A DNA stretch of 64,000 nucleotides, taken from the NCBI GenBank assembly GCA_023374045.1, contig CM041776.1, forward strand, positions 136,527,296-136,591,295. Direction: 5' to 3'. This DNA comes from Limonium bicolor. Lineage: Eukaryota; Streptophyta; Magnoliopsida; Caryophyllales; Plumbaginaceae. The notes beneath the pieces were generated by a model that saw nothing but the letters and a program-made list of their open reading frames with translations, was not told the origin of the DNA and ran no database searches. Below are positions 1 through 10,815 of the stretch, piece by piece; positions within the stretch are counted from its first letter, which is position 1; each line of letters opens with the position of its first letter. Both the position numbers and the translations under genes were made by a program.

Positions 1-3000
1 CTCTCTTGAGCGTTGGTCATTCGTGGTGTGCATTGTGCATTCACATTGTTTGTTTTTGACAGCTACTGTCTCTTTGTGCTGAGCATTGGTTATAGGCTCT
101 AGCTGTGTAGTTTTATTTTTGTATGTACACTACCGGGACATCCCAAGGAACTTCAAGGGTTTTCTGGTCCCGTTCTCTAATTGAAGAGTATTCTATTACT
201 CATAGGTGAAAGTTCTTGTTGAGAGGTTTGTCTCCACTCATAGGTCTCGTGACAAGGTTTGCTATGTTAGTATTCATACCATGGTTCACCACATGCTTGG
301 GTGCATATGGAGTATACTTACTCCTTCGAGCTTCGATGCTCTTAAGCGATGTGCTTCTACAGTCCACAGCCTTTGGTAGGCGTAGTGGTTTGGAAATCTC
401 TTTTCCTTGTTCGATCGCCTCTTGGCAATATCTACATGCACAAGCTTTGTTGTCAAGGTAGATGGAAGCCTCTTCCTAAGGGTTCACATCATCACCGCAT
501 TGGTGGTTTTCTGTTAACGAGAGATATCTTTCGTCGAGTTTCCCGTAGTGTCCAAGTGTGGACTAGGCCATTGTTGGCATTATTACGATTCTTATGCCTC
601 TGTGCTACCATTGCTACAGAAGGCATGAAGAGCCATTAACAGCTTCGTCAACTGTATACTAGACTGATGCTCTAGTGACAGTGACACTGAGGTAGCCATT
701 ACTCCAAGCCACTCATTTTCTGAGTCTAAATTGGGTGGTTTAGTTGTCGATCTGCTTGTCGTATGAGCATTATCTCTTGCAAGTCTTGTTATTTAATAGT
801 GTGGGTTTTGCAACTGTTTAAGTCTACATAACGTATTTGGTTCATGGCTTTTAAGCCTTATTGCTACGAGCTATGCTTCTTGCAGGCGGTTTATACGTGT
901 TTCCACTCCGTGTATACCCCATGAGTTGGAGGTATTACCGGGCTCCATGGCAAGTCGTGACATCACGCTTGCGTTCATAGGAGGCCCTTGTAGGCATTCT
1001 GATGTCAAGCAGTGCCTTTCGGTGGTTGAGGGTATTTCTTGTTAAGTGAAATCCCTTCGGTATCCTAACCGAATGTTCGTTCTAGCTCCTGTGCCTTTAT
1101 CATGACACTTCGTTCAACTGTTTTTAACTCAGACACCTTTCAAGGATTGCTCCTGGATGTTGTTGGTTATGCCGTTACATCCGACTAATGTTTATGATAC
1201 ATTGTGTCCACTATACCGCCTTGTGGTATCGTAGTTTGAGTTATCCCCTTTTGGGTTATAACGTCTCCTGTTCCTGAGTAGACTGTTTATACTTTCTCCT
1301 AGTGTTTAGACTAGGTTTAATATTCTCTCCAATGATGGATCATGCTCCTTGGTAGTTTGTAATTATTCCTGGGAATTCTGTCCCGTCTGTTGAACATCAT
1401 TGTGTTCGCATTAGGCGTTTGCCTTACTATGTTCAGGCTGGGTATACTTTCCAGCTGTCATGTGTTTGCTTGATGTCTTTGAGACATATTCATTGCCTTA
1501 CCTTCACATGAATTCTCTGAGTTCCTTCATACTTGCTAGTCTAAGGTGTCCAGCTGTTCTGGTTTGCATTTACTCATGGTCCGTAGAATGGGGTTGACTA
1601 CTTCCCGTGTTTCGTACACTACATGTATACATACGTGGGGTACCTTGTTGATATGTTACCACTTACCCGACTATCTGTCAGGCCCGCAAGCTCCTTCGGA
1701 GTGCGGTCGTCCCACATCCCGTATTTGGGTACACTCGTAGTGCTCATCACACGCCTGGGTGAAGTATTCTATTGTCAACTCCTCTTGTATGATTCTATGA
1801 TACTCACCGTAATTCTGTTGGTTTGGTTTTAAAATCCAAGGTTTTGAAAGAAGGTTTGTGGTTTCGGAAGAAAAAGTTTGGGTTTTAAAATTGTAGTTAG
1901 GTGTTAAGAAAAGTTCTTCATGGCATAGCCATGTTTGAGGTCTTGACTAAGTCCAGCTTCTTGCTGTCTGGTATGTCCTTTGTACAATGGCCGGGCCGTT
2001 AGGCCTTTCCAAGGTTTGATTCTTCCAGTTTGTAGGATTTGTGATCCTGTAATTGCTTCATTACGGTTACCGTACATTACTGTGTACTTGTGGTGTGTTA
2101 GGGTTCCTCTACATGTTCCTGTTCTTACTGCACTTGCCGTGGCAAGTGCGTGGTACTGGCGGTTTCCACTCATATTTGGTAGTCTTATCGACTCTTCCTT
2201 TGATCTTGTGATTCATGTTTGGGATACTTGATCCTTTAGGTGGTTTCTCAGCGATCTGGATATGGCTGTCGTAGATCTGGGTACTTCTCCAATCCTTGGA
2301 GGTCCTTGCTTATTTGATTTTGTGTTTCTCTTGTTGCTCGCCCCCACACATTTATTGTGGTTACTGAGCCTTAGCTTGTTTAGGCACTACTCCTGTAGTC
2401 CTGTCGGATTATATCACGTGAATGTTCTTGTAGCTGTCTGAGCTATGTTGGCCAGGTATTGTAACCTTTGTGGCATTATAGTTCTGGAGTCAACCACTCC
2501 CGTCCATGTCCTTAGTCAGCTAGCATACCGTTGGTGGTATTATTTTAGCTATTATTGTCCGGTAGACTTATGTCTCGGGTTTTGTCTCTGTTCCTTTTAC
2601 CGCTCAGTTGCACGCTTAGTGCTTCTTTTCCTGCTGCTGGTTGATTAGCCAGGTTTCGCGACTGCTAAGCATGTCGCCCCATGCTGTTGTAAGTTGTAGC
2701 CTCTTTGTGGTTGGAGTGCTCATTCTACTGCTATTAAGTGCGGGTATTGTTGTCCAACCGGGATCCATCTCCGGGACTTCCAATTCTTGGAATCTACTAT
2801 ATGTCGGGTACTTGTTTACCGTACGGTGATTTCACAACTGCCAGATCGGGTTTTCCCGAGTATGAGAGGACTTTCCTTCTCTCTGGCGTTCTTTCCCAAG
2901 TTATACAATGGGTTTGTGGAGGGCGGGTCTGATATTGTAGGTACCCGGTACACACCGGTGGTTCCTAACTAGCATATCTCTAATGCTAACACTCAACCCT

Positions 3001-3072
3001 TAGCCCTAAGCTTCTAATTCCTAACTCGGTATTTCCTAAACTCGGTATTTCCAGCCATCAGAGCGATACTTC
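1..3072 (-). mobile_element. LARD-A internal region (non-coding, runs off the left edge)
   Basis: Read on the minus strand, this begins just after the primer site at 3073-3084 and continues past position 1. It aligns along its whole length with 12171-15148 (LARD-B) and with the first part of the LARD-C interior after 56604. Easily seen shared blocks are the one next to the primer site and one near 2860-2910. No frame gives a gag or pol protein, and the short ORFs differ between copies, so it is not coding. Long LTRs, a conserved non-coding interior and an initiator-Met primer site match the definition of a large retrotransposon derivative (LARD), which depends on an autonomous partner's proteins. 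The family assignment is inference; the homology among three copies is seen directly. Confidence 0.75.
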
Positions 3073-3084
3073 GCCCTGATACCA
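3073..3084 (-). other. Primer-binding site of LARD-A
   Basis: On the minus strand it reads TGGTATCAGGGC, one base from TGGTATCAGAGC, the usual plant primer site complementary to the 3' end of initiator Met-tRNA. It lies five bases downstream of the LTR end (GGGGTGTTACA on the minus strand), the same spacing as in LARD-C. Confidence 0.85.
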
Positions 3085-3089
3085 CTTTT

Positions 3090-6000
3090 TGTAACACCCC
3101 TACCGCTAATACCGTCATTACCATCCGATTACCTCATACTTACATTCAATCGCAGCGGATACTTACATACACAACGGCGGGTGAAACAATGCCCCTAGCC
3201 ACCCACGTGACTAACAAGGCCTACTACTACATACATCATCGGTCTGATGGACCGGAATATCCAAGTACTACACAATTACAATACATACTCCAATTACTAA
3301 CCAAGTACTACAATTTCCCATTCAACACAATGCTCCATAAATACAATACAACATAACATACCGAGTTTACTAGGTTCCAAATACAAATACAATACCTCTT
3401 TCAATTTCATACATAGTCATTAAGAGTCTAACATCTACCCATTCCTCACAAGTTACTTACTTTCTAAGTACAAGGGGTGTACCACTTGGTACACTTCTAC
3501 ATCGGAGGCTACAAGCCTTATACAATTTACTACTTTCTACATTTCATTCCTTGCTGTCAAACTTAGTTGTCGGTCTCTTACTGTGATCTTGTCCGCTTTG
3601 GGTACCTGCACACTAAAAACGTTGCCCTTAGGGGCTCATCTTTCGCTGCATATGACTTCCGCATACCCCGCGTACTAGCGAGGGTACGCTGACCACTTGG
3701 TCGAATACATGCAATTCATTTTACAAGTACATACATACATACATGCTTCATTCATACTAATACAATGCTACACAAGGAATACATACATACACACAGTACA
3801 TTACATACAAGGAAGACAATACACGTCTACCAATACTTGCTTACCTTCTTCCGAAATACACATACATAATACATACACATTACATACTGAATACGCAATA
3901 CTTGTTAGCACCATTTGTCCAATCGGGTTAATCGGGTGGAGGTTACTCTTTTACTCGGGGTCAGTGACTTACACCAGCCAAGACCATTACTCATACAATA
4001 CTTTACTTTACTTACTACTTACTCAAGTCAAGTCGTCGAGACCTCCGGCCCGGGGACTACTCTATCCCACCACCGGGATTTACTTGGTTCACTAATCCAG
4101 GATGCTACCCATTTAAGGGGTTTGGGCCGTGGACAAGTTTAAGAACCAGGAATCGGATCCAACCTCTTGTGTCTCCTCATCCTCACGCGTGGCCGAAGCT
4201 ATATCGGACTTCTACTCATTCCAATTTACTCAATACTTACGTTAGGAGTTAGGTAATTAGGAATTAGTAGAAGTCATTCACATCCAAGCCACACAATAAT
4301 TCAATACTCCCATACACATACATACAAGGTATAATACATTACGCAAATACACTACATGGTACATACACACTTATCCTCATCCATTCATTTCATGAATTAT
4401 ACAAACTATTGTTCAAGACAAATAACTCGAGAACAATATGAAACAAGCACAAGTAAGTGCAATATAGTTCGATTCATGCATTTATCTTATTTAGGTGATC
4501 AAATAAGCACACAAATCAGGGTAACCAGGTTAGGATACAGAGCATGAAGAAATCATACCTTTCACCGTTGACTTAGGCTCACCGACTCCTCTTCGGTGTT
4601 CACTATTCGAATCCTAGCATATACATAGATTCGGGTGGTTAATTATCTATAATTAACCTTACTCATGATTTCTCTACTGTTTCCCAGTTCATACTTACTA
4701 ACTCTTTGTTACTTAAATACATTTACTTATATTACTTACTTAAAATTATTCTATAAGCTTGTTTATGACCTTAATGACCATTAAACATCATTAATCATGT
4801 CTTAATTAACTTATACTATCATTACCCATCAAGCCCCCACCTTTGAATGGCTTTAAAATGATTTCTAGGCAATTTTTAGGGTGGTCCGGGTTTGTGTCCG
4901 GGGATACAAACCCGGACCAATGCATTTGGTCAGTCTCGGGTGTAATTTTCAATTGGTCCGGGTTTGTGTACTCCTTTGTAAACCCGGACCATATGTTTGG
5001 AAAGGCTACGGGTATGAAAATGGGGTGGTCCGGGTATAGGTCCTGGTTGCAAACCCGGACCACTCCTTATGAATTACAATCTGCCGAGTTTTTCTACTGG
5101 TCCGGGTTTCTGTACTTGTTTACAGACCTGGACCACTTGCAGGAATGAAAAATATATGTGTTTTTGCACTTGTTTCAACTCCAAACTTCTACCAATCTCT
5201 TCCCTGATATTCCTACATATAATATAGGGTGTTTTGACCCTAATTAGGCAATCAAAACTAGCCTAATCCATCTCTATACAAATCTGTTACATAATACACT
5301 CCACTGTGAATTTTCTCCACTGTTACAGTTTTTCCTTCTTCAACAAGTGTTACAGATTCTTCCTTTAACCTTTACCATTCAATACTCCCTCTACTAATGC
5401 TACTCCTAGCATCCTCAATGCATTACCTCTATCCTAGTTCCATCCAATTACCTAGCTCTTCTCTAAATCTGTTTCAAGGTGTTAAACCACTCACCTTAAG
5501 TTCTCCAAATACACCTAGTTATTACCTAGGTAGTTTCCTCCTCTTACATAACTAAGTCCCCCTATTTCCATACAAATTTGGGCAGAGGTTCCCCTATATT
5601 TTTAACATTGCCCACATACATATCAGCTCACAATTACTCATTCATACAACCTGTTTATTCAAGATATTAGTACTCACATTCCAACTTCACTACTACACAA
5701 TAATTTCCTGCACATACATATCCATTACCCAAAGTTTTCCCGAGCTTTCAAACATCACTTAAAACCTTCAAAACCGTTACACTACCTTTCCTCATTATAC
5801 TACATCATACCTATTACTCATTCCCATAAACACTACTCATTTCCAATAGTCAAAACTGTTACACTACACCATACAAATCTAGCTCAAGGAAAGGCATTTA
5901 CCTTGTGATTTTAGTTTCTTTTTCTTTCTTCCCCTTCTCTTCCTTTCTTTTTTCTTTTTCCTTCCTTTCCTTCTTGTTCTCGGTTTCAAATGGAGTCCAC

Positions 6001-7219
6001 ACTCCAATGCTACAGCCCATACAAATACACAAATTCTAACTTAGCATTCATTCTTAACTAACCCTAGAATTTAGATGTTTTTAGGGTTTAGACAAGAGCA
6101 TTACCTTCCAACCAATGAGTGAGGTCCTTGGTTAGCAAGAGAGTGAGATTTCTAGCCCATGGAGGAAGCCAAAATCGGCTGGAATACAAGGAACAAGACA
6201 AGGGTTCAACATGAATTTTTGTTTTGCCAACAAGGGCTAGAAAAAGATGAGTTTTCAAGATTATTTTTACCTCAAAACATCAAGAAGAAGGAGGAGCTTC
6301 CAATGGTGGTCTCAAACCTTCAAATGGAGAATACCCATGTGGATGTAAATGGGTGTTTTCAATTTTTGAAAGGAGGAAGATGATCTCCTTTGCAAGGGGA
6401 ATTCAATGGTGTAATTTTTGGTGCATTTGGAGAAGGATTGAGCCTTCAACAAGAGGAGAGAAGAGGAGGGCTGTGTGGGATATGGCAAATCGCCATGGCT
6501 GTCGCAAGAAGGAAGAAGAGGAATCAGAGAAGAAGGAGGGAGTGCAGTATGTGAGGGAGTGGGGGAGTAGAGGTGAGAGAATATCCCCCCTCACTTTTCT
6601 ACTTTATTTTTGCTTTTCGCTTTTTGATTTATTTATTAGTTAGTTGTGTGAGTGTGTGAGAGAGGGGTTAATTAACTCATTAAAACCGGCTCCCCTATAT
6701 TACTACTAGTTGGAGCATTTTTTGTCTTTTACAGAAAACGCTCGTTAATTTACCCGGTTTTGGTACTATTCACTAATCGGGCCCGTTTTCCGGAATTTTC
6801 TCGTTTCTTTATTTTTATTGGTTATTAAGCTTCTGTTAATGCCTAATTATTGTTATTTAGTGATTTATAATTTTTACGGGTTCGTTTGACCACTCTAAGT
6901 CATGTTTTCGGGTTTTCTCGAAAAAAGTGCGCTAAAGCTCTACTGGCGTTTTAATACATTATTTGGATCCGTTTTCTTCGGGAGTTGTTCCCATATATTA
7001 TTTTGGCCTTATTAAGCCTTTAGAATCCATATAATACGCTAATTGAGGTCTCATACCTCCTATGGTTATTTAATGCTTATTTAGCGTTTTTCGCTTTTTA
7101 AGCGTTTCTTTATTTCTTTTGGATTTATTTTTCCTTACCAATATTACTTAGGCACTATTAAGCCCTTAAATACGGATTAGACTAATCTTAATCACTATAT
7201 TTAAGTTCGGGGTATTTCA
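3090..7219 (-). repeat. LARD-A 5' LTR (about 4.13 kb)
   Basis: On the minus strand it starts TGAAATACCCC at 7219 and ends GTTACA at 3090, next to the primer site, so both ends are defined. It aligns with the LARD-C 5' LTR (52356-56586) and the LARD-B LTR (15149-19479), most clearly around 6700-6960, where a block containing acccggttttggtactatt is shared. It contains no coding region. A 72-bp hairpin array lies near its middle (4882-5135), and sequence like a 5' splice donor (AAGGTAA on the minus strand) recurs. Short ORFs at 6159-6643 are not conserved in the other copies. Confidence 0.82.
4882..5135. repeat. Four-unit hairpin array, 72-bp period, in LARD-A LTR
   Basis: Four inverted repeats start at 4882, 4954, 5026 and 5098, exactly 72 bp apart. 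The arms are TGGTCCGGGTTTGT / ACAAACCCGGACCA in the first (14 bp perfect, 10-nt loop, 4882-4919), 12 bp in the second, 10 bp in the third, and longer but imperfect in the fourth. The 34-35 bp spacers are only weakly alike, so the palindrome is the best-kept part of the unit. Because 72 is divisible by 3 and the unit is palindromic, both strands show open frames with a 24-residue WSGF/NPDH period. I regard these frames as by-products. Confidence 0.9.
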
Positions 7220-8096
7220 CCCATGGAGATGAACATCCTCATTTTTGGATTTTGAAAAGAGAGAATGGTAGAGAATGATGAGAGGAGTAAGAATATGCAC
7301 TTATTTTTGCATTTGGAGTTCAAATGAGACTAGAGAATGCAAGAGAAGTGAGGTGGCCATTGAAGCTTTCTTTGGAGCTTCAAAATCGCCAGCAACAAGG
7401 GGAGAAAGAGAGAGAAATCAATGGGGGAGAAGGAAGGAAGGAGAGAGATGAGGGAAATGAGAGGTGAAAGAAAAGTAAGTCACCTTTTTCACTTTTGTAC
7501 TTTTTGACTCTTTATTTAATTAGCTAGTGTGTGTGTGTGAGGGGGTTAATTAGCTCCAAAAAACCGGCCCCCACACCAATACTAGTTGGAGCGTTTTTCA
7601 TCTTTTACAGAAAACGCTCGTCAATTTACCCGGTTTTGGTACTATTCACTAACCAGGCCCGTTTTCTGGAATTTTCTCGTTTCTTTAGTTTTATGGGTTA
7701 TTAAGCTTCCATTAATGCTTATTTATAGTCATTTAATGAACTATAATTTTTACGGGTTCGTTTGACCACTCAAAGTCATGTTTTCGGGTTTTCTCAAAAA
7801 AACGTGCGCTAAAGCTCTATTAGCGTTTTAATACATTATTTGGATTCGTTTTCTTCAGGAATCGTTCCCGTACACTAATTAGGCTTGAATAAGCCTTAGG
7901 AATCCATGTAATACTCGAAACGAGGTCTCATACCTCCTATGGTTATTTAACGCTTATTTAGCGTTTTTCGCTTTTTAAGCGTTTGTTCATTTCTTTTTGA
8001 ATTTATTTTCCTTACCAATATTACTTAGGCACTATTAGGCCCATAAATACATATTAGGATAATTTTAATCACTATATTTAAGTTCGGGGTATTTCA
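7220..8096 (-). repeat. LARD-B 3' LTR, first 877 bp (interrupted by LARD-A)
   Basis: On the minus strand an LTR begins TGAAATACCCC at 8096, right after the polypurine tract of LARD-B. It runs to 7220, where the start of the LARD-A LTR (7219) takes over. The sequence from 7220 upward matches the LARD-B 5' LTR from 18749 upward, beginning with cccatggagatg, so this is a continuous LTR start cut at an internal point. The rest of this LTR should lie left of the window beyond the LARD-A 3' LTR, preceded by a duplicate of the target (probably CCCAT). Confidence 0.78.
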
Positions 8097-8097
8097 A

Positions 8098-8110
8098 TCT
8101 ACCCCCCTTA
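8098..8110 (-). other. Polypurine tract of LARD-B
   Basis: On the minus strand TAAGGGGGGTAGA immediately precedes the LTR start TGAAATACCCC. Just upstream, TTTGAGGACAAAGTTTC is a diverged copy of the conserved end of Tekay/Del chromovirus polyproteins (the FEDEV-type ending). LARD-C has the same arrangement at 61931-61965. Confidence 0.8.
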
Positions 8111-8194
8111 AGAAACTTTGTCCTCAAAGTTGTTCAAGGTTATATGATTACTATACTTACTCATTCCTACATGTCTCACTAGTGCAGAAAATGT

Positions 8195-8550
8195 TTTTAA
8201 CCACGGTTATTTTGCCTATATACCATGGTTAGGAACCGTGGTTTATGCTCGCGTCATATATTGACAAATAGCTATAAACGACGGTTCATAACCGTCGTTT
8301 AAAGTAAGTGAAAAAACCACGGTTGGTCGAAACCGTCGTTTAAGACCCCTTCTCCCGCGATATTTTATTGAATTTATACCACGGTTGGGAGTCAGAACCG
8401 TGGTATAAAGTGTGTTATATATGACGGTTCCGCATAGAACCGTGGTATAAAGTGTGTTATAAATGACGGTTATTCTTAAAACCATGGTATATAGTGTATA
8501 AAATCAATAATAAACCACGGTTATACATAAAACCGTGGTTTATAGTCTAT
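8195..8550. repeat. Left subterminal motif array of C1
   Basis: This zone has alternating direct and inverted copies of ACCACGGTT and GACGGTT with AACCGTGGT or AACCGTCGT partners, several forming hairpins. It is expected to serve as transposase-binding sites by analogy with En/Spm; the motif itself is specific to this element. Confidence 0.8.
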
Positions 8551-8639
8551 GAATTTTTTTCCAGTTCGCCGGCGATTTAGCGGCGCCACCTTCAATCGTA
8601 ATTTCTCAACAGAGAGCGCAGACAGAAGAGAATGAAGAG

Positions 8640-9075
8640 GCCAGAACATGTATGTTCCTTGTTTGTGAATTACGGTTGCTAAATAATGAGTGAAGTCGCA
8701 TTAAGTTCCTTGTTCGTCGGTAGGTTGCAAAATTACCGTGAAAGAGAATGAGAGAGGGCGGAGCTGTTCGCCCGTTAGGGTTGCAAAAAATTACAGTGAA
8801 GAAGAGGCACAAAGCATGTGCTCCTTGTTCGCTAGTGTGGGTTGCAAAAATTACCATGAAAACAAGATGCGCAGAGCATGTCCTTGTTCGCCGGTTAGGT
8901 TTGCAAAAATTACAGTGAAGAGGCGCAGCATGTGTTCCTTGTTTTCCAGTATGGCGAAGAGCGCCGGTGGGTTGCAAAAATTACCGCGAGTAGAAGAAGA
9001 ACAACAAGAAGAAGAGTTGCAGAGCATATATGTGTTCCTTGTTCGACAATGTTAATTGGTTGTAAAACAGTGAAA
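8640..9075. repeat. Degenerate tandem repeat in the C1 core
   Basis: About six loosely spaced repeats of a block combining gttccttgttcgccgg, ggttgcaaaaattacc and gaagaggcgcagagcatg. The unit length drifts by tens of bases. ORFs on both strands here (8606-8977 minus, 8738-9055 plus) are repetitive translations of this block without known domains, so I do not call them genes. Confidence 0.65.
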
Positions 9076-9149
9076 GAGAATATATATAATAAGAGAAAGA
9101 GAAAGAGCCGCGTTAATTTTCACCGAAAAATTGAATTCCCGCTTAGACT

Positions 9150-9500
9150 ATATACCACGGTTCTACCAAGAAACCGTCATTTAAAGTTGTTTGACCACGA
9201 CTAAAGACGACGGTTTTGACAAAACCGTGGTTTAAAATACAACGCGTCAAGCTATATACCACGGTTCCACACAGAACCGTGGTATATAATACAACGCGTC
9301 AAGATATATACGACGGTTCCACGAAGAACCGTGGTATAAAATGCAACGCCTAAAGCTATATATGACGGTTCCAGCTAGAACCGTGGTATAAAATCTCCCG
9401 CCGAGAATTTTTGTGACGGTTATTCTAATAACCGTGGTTTAAAACTTTTAAATGACGGTTATGCGATTAACCGTGGTTTAAAGTGCGTCATTTAAAATCT
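9150..9500. repeat. Right subterminal hairpin array of C1
   Basis: It includes a perfect 15-bp stem (9253-9267 with 9274-9288) and related hairpins that repeat with a 52-bp period: the lead-in aacgcgtcaa at 9241 recurs at 9293, and a variant at 9345. The arms carry ACCACGGTTC / GAACCGTGGT. It mirrors the left subterminal array. Confidence 0.82.
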
Positions 9501-10801
9501 TTTTTCTACTAGTGTCTAATGCCAAAAGTCATACATTCTTCCTCCTTAAAATTCCCAAATCCATTACTCAAGGTCTCTACATACCATACCATACAAATAT
9601 ACTACAATCACTCCTATCTACATTACAACCAATCATCTGGTTTTACATTATCGGGTTTACACATACATACAATGCAAAGCTATCCCAAAGCAATGCAATA
9701 TCCACTATGATCCCGCAGGCACTCAGGTCGTCAAGACACAAGACTCCTCTATGTCCCGCTGCCCTTGGAATAATACAACATGATATACTACCATTGTTCT
9801 CCAGTATAAGATTCCAACAAGTCCTCATTCTCCAGTCTAAGGGAAAGCCTTTCACAACCACTAATTTAAAAATCTTCCTAAAACACAACAACTCCAAATT
9901 CCATTTTATGTTCATTACATCTATTCCAAGCGTGATTCTTGTGACCACTTAAGGGGAGCTTCAAGAATCATTCGACCTTGATGTGATCAGCATCAGTGTT
10001 GAATTATCTTTCCACCCCAATTTGTGTTCGGATTCCCTTGATCTGATCAGGATCAAGTTTGACTTCCCACATCAGTTTCAAACAACCAAATAATTTAATT
10101 ATTTCCATTTTCTATCTTTTTACTCTTCCTAGTCATAATTACAATTCATACATATCCAAAGGATGGAATTCAGTCCATCAATCATCCTCAATCTACTTCC
10201 AACTGCTTTACTTCAAGATTCCATGCCTATGGGGTTCTTTTCATTGACTTTTGCTACTTTCATCCATTACTCTCCATCATCCCAAATAATCCAACTAAAA
10301 CTTACAACACTTGTGGAATTCAGTCATCCTCCATTTACTTCCAATGACCTACCTAGGAATGCACTACTTATGGACTTCATTCATCAACTACTCTCAATCA
10401 TTTCATACTATTTCTTTACGAGATACAATACTTGTGGAGCTCCGTCCACTACTCATTCTCAATTGTCTCAAAACATCTTCTAGGTTCTACATCGGTTTTA
10501 TACCGATTCATGCATTGTAATGCCATGTCTGACTTCAAATTGACATACACAATAGGGATTATCATTTCCCTAAGAGTTTCTCTACTCTTCTTTACCAATA
10601 CTCTCACACTAGAGTTACAAGATGGTTATATTCATCCTATGGTATTCACATCTCTCGTACCTAATTACCACCATTACAATATGAATGAATACGTATGTTT
10701 ATTTAACATAAGTACCAATCATCAAATCAATTCTCATTTGTGCTATGCACATTATAGTTTACATGTTTTATTCATGAAACTTACATTAATCGGTTTTCGC
10801 T

Positions 10802-10815
10802 CTACCCCCCTTAAA
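10802..10815 (-). other. Second, internal polypurine-tract-like motif of LARD-B
   Basis: On the minus strand TTTTAAGGGGGGTAG, preceded by GATTACGTGGGCGTAATCCC, closely matches the real 3' tract but is not followed by an LTR. The same motif in the same context lies at 60441-60454 in LARD-C, so it was present in their ancestor. It could prime plus-strand DNA internally (a central tract), or mark a fusion point in the ancestral non-coding interior. Confidence 0.65.

Larger units (their letters stand above)
8177..9514. mobile_element. Non-autonomous CACTA-type transposon C1 (1.34 kb)
   Basis: Its ends are CACTAGTGCAGAAAA and, inverted, CACTAGTAGAAAAAA. They are flanked by the 3-bp target duplication TCT (8174-8176 and 9515-9517), as expected for the CACTA/En-Spm superfamily. 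Both subterminal zones (about 8195-8550 and 9150-9500) are packed with direct and inverted copies of an ACCACGGTT / AACCGTGGT motif. These resemble the arrays of transposase-binding sites known in Spm. The core contains only a degenerate tandem repeat and no transposase, so it would need an enzyme supplied in trans. It sits in the LARD-B interior about 80 bp from its 3' end. Confidence 0.88.

Noticed and set aside
4882..5135. Palindromic repeats with spacers of similar length, CRISPR-like in outline
   Set aside because: The spacers are diverged copies of one another and lie in a plant LTR; a tandem repeat with hairpins fits better.
4806..5148. Overlapping frames on both strands with a 24-residue WSGF/NPDH repeat
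   Set aside because: A by-product of the 72-bp palindromic unit, which has a length divisible by three; other LTR copies have no such frame.
6159..6643. ORFs of 74 and 96 codons in the LARD-A LTR
   Set aside because: Not conserved in the matching parts of LARD-B or LARD-C; lysine/glutamate-rich from purine-rich DNA.
8606..9055. Overlapping ORFs on both strands in the C1 core
   Set aside because: Translated tandem repeat without known domains; both strands open because the repeat lacks stops by chance.
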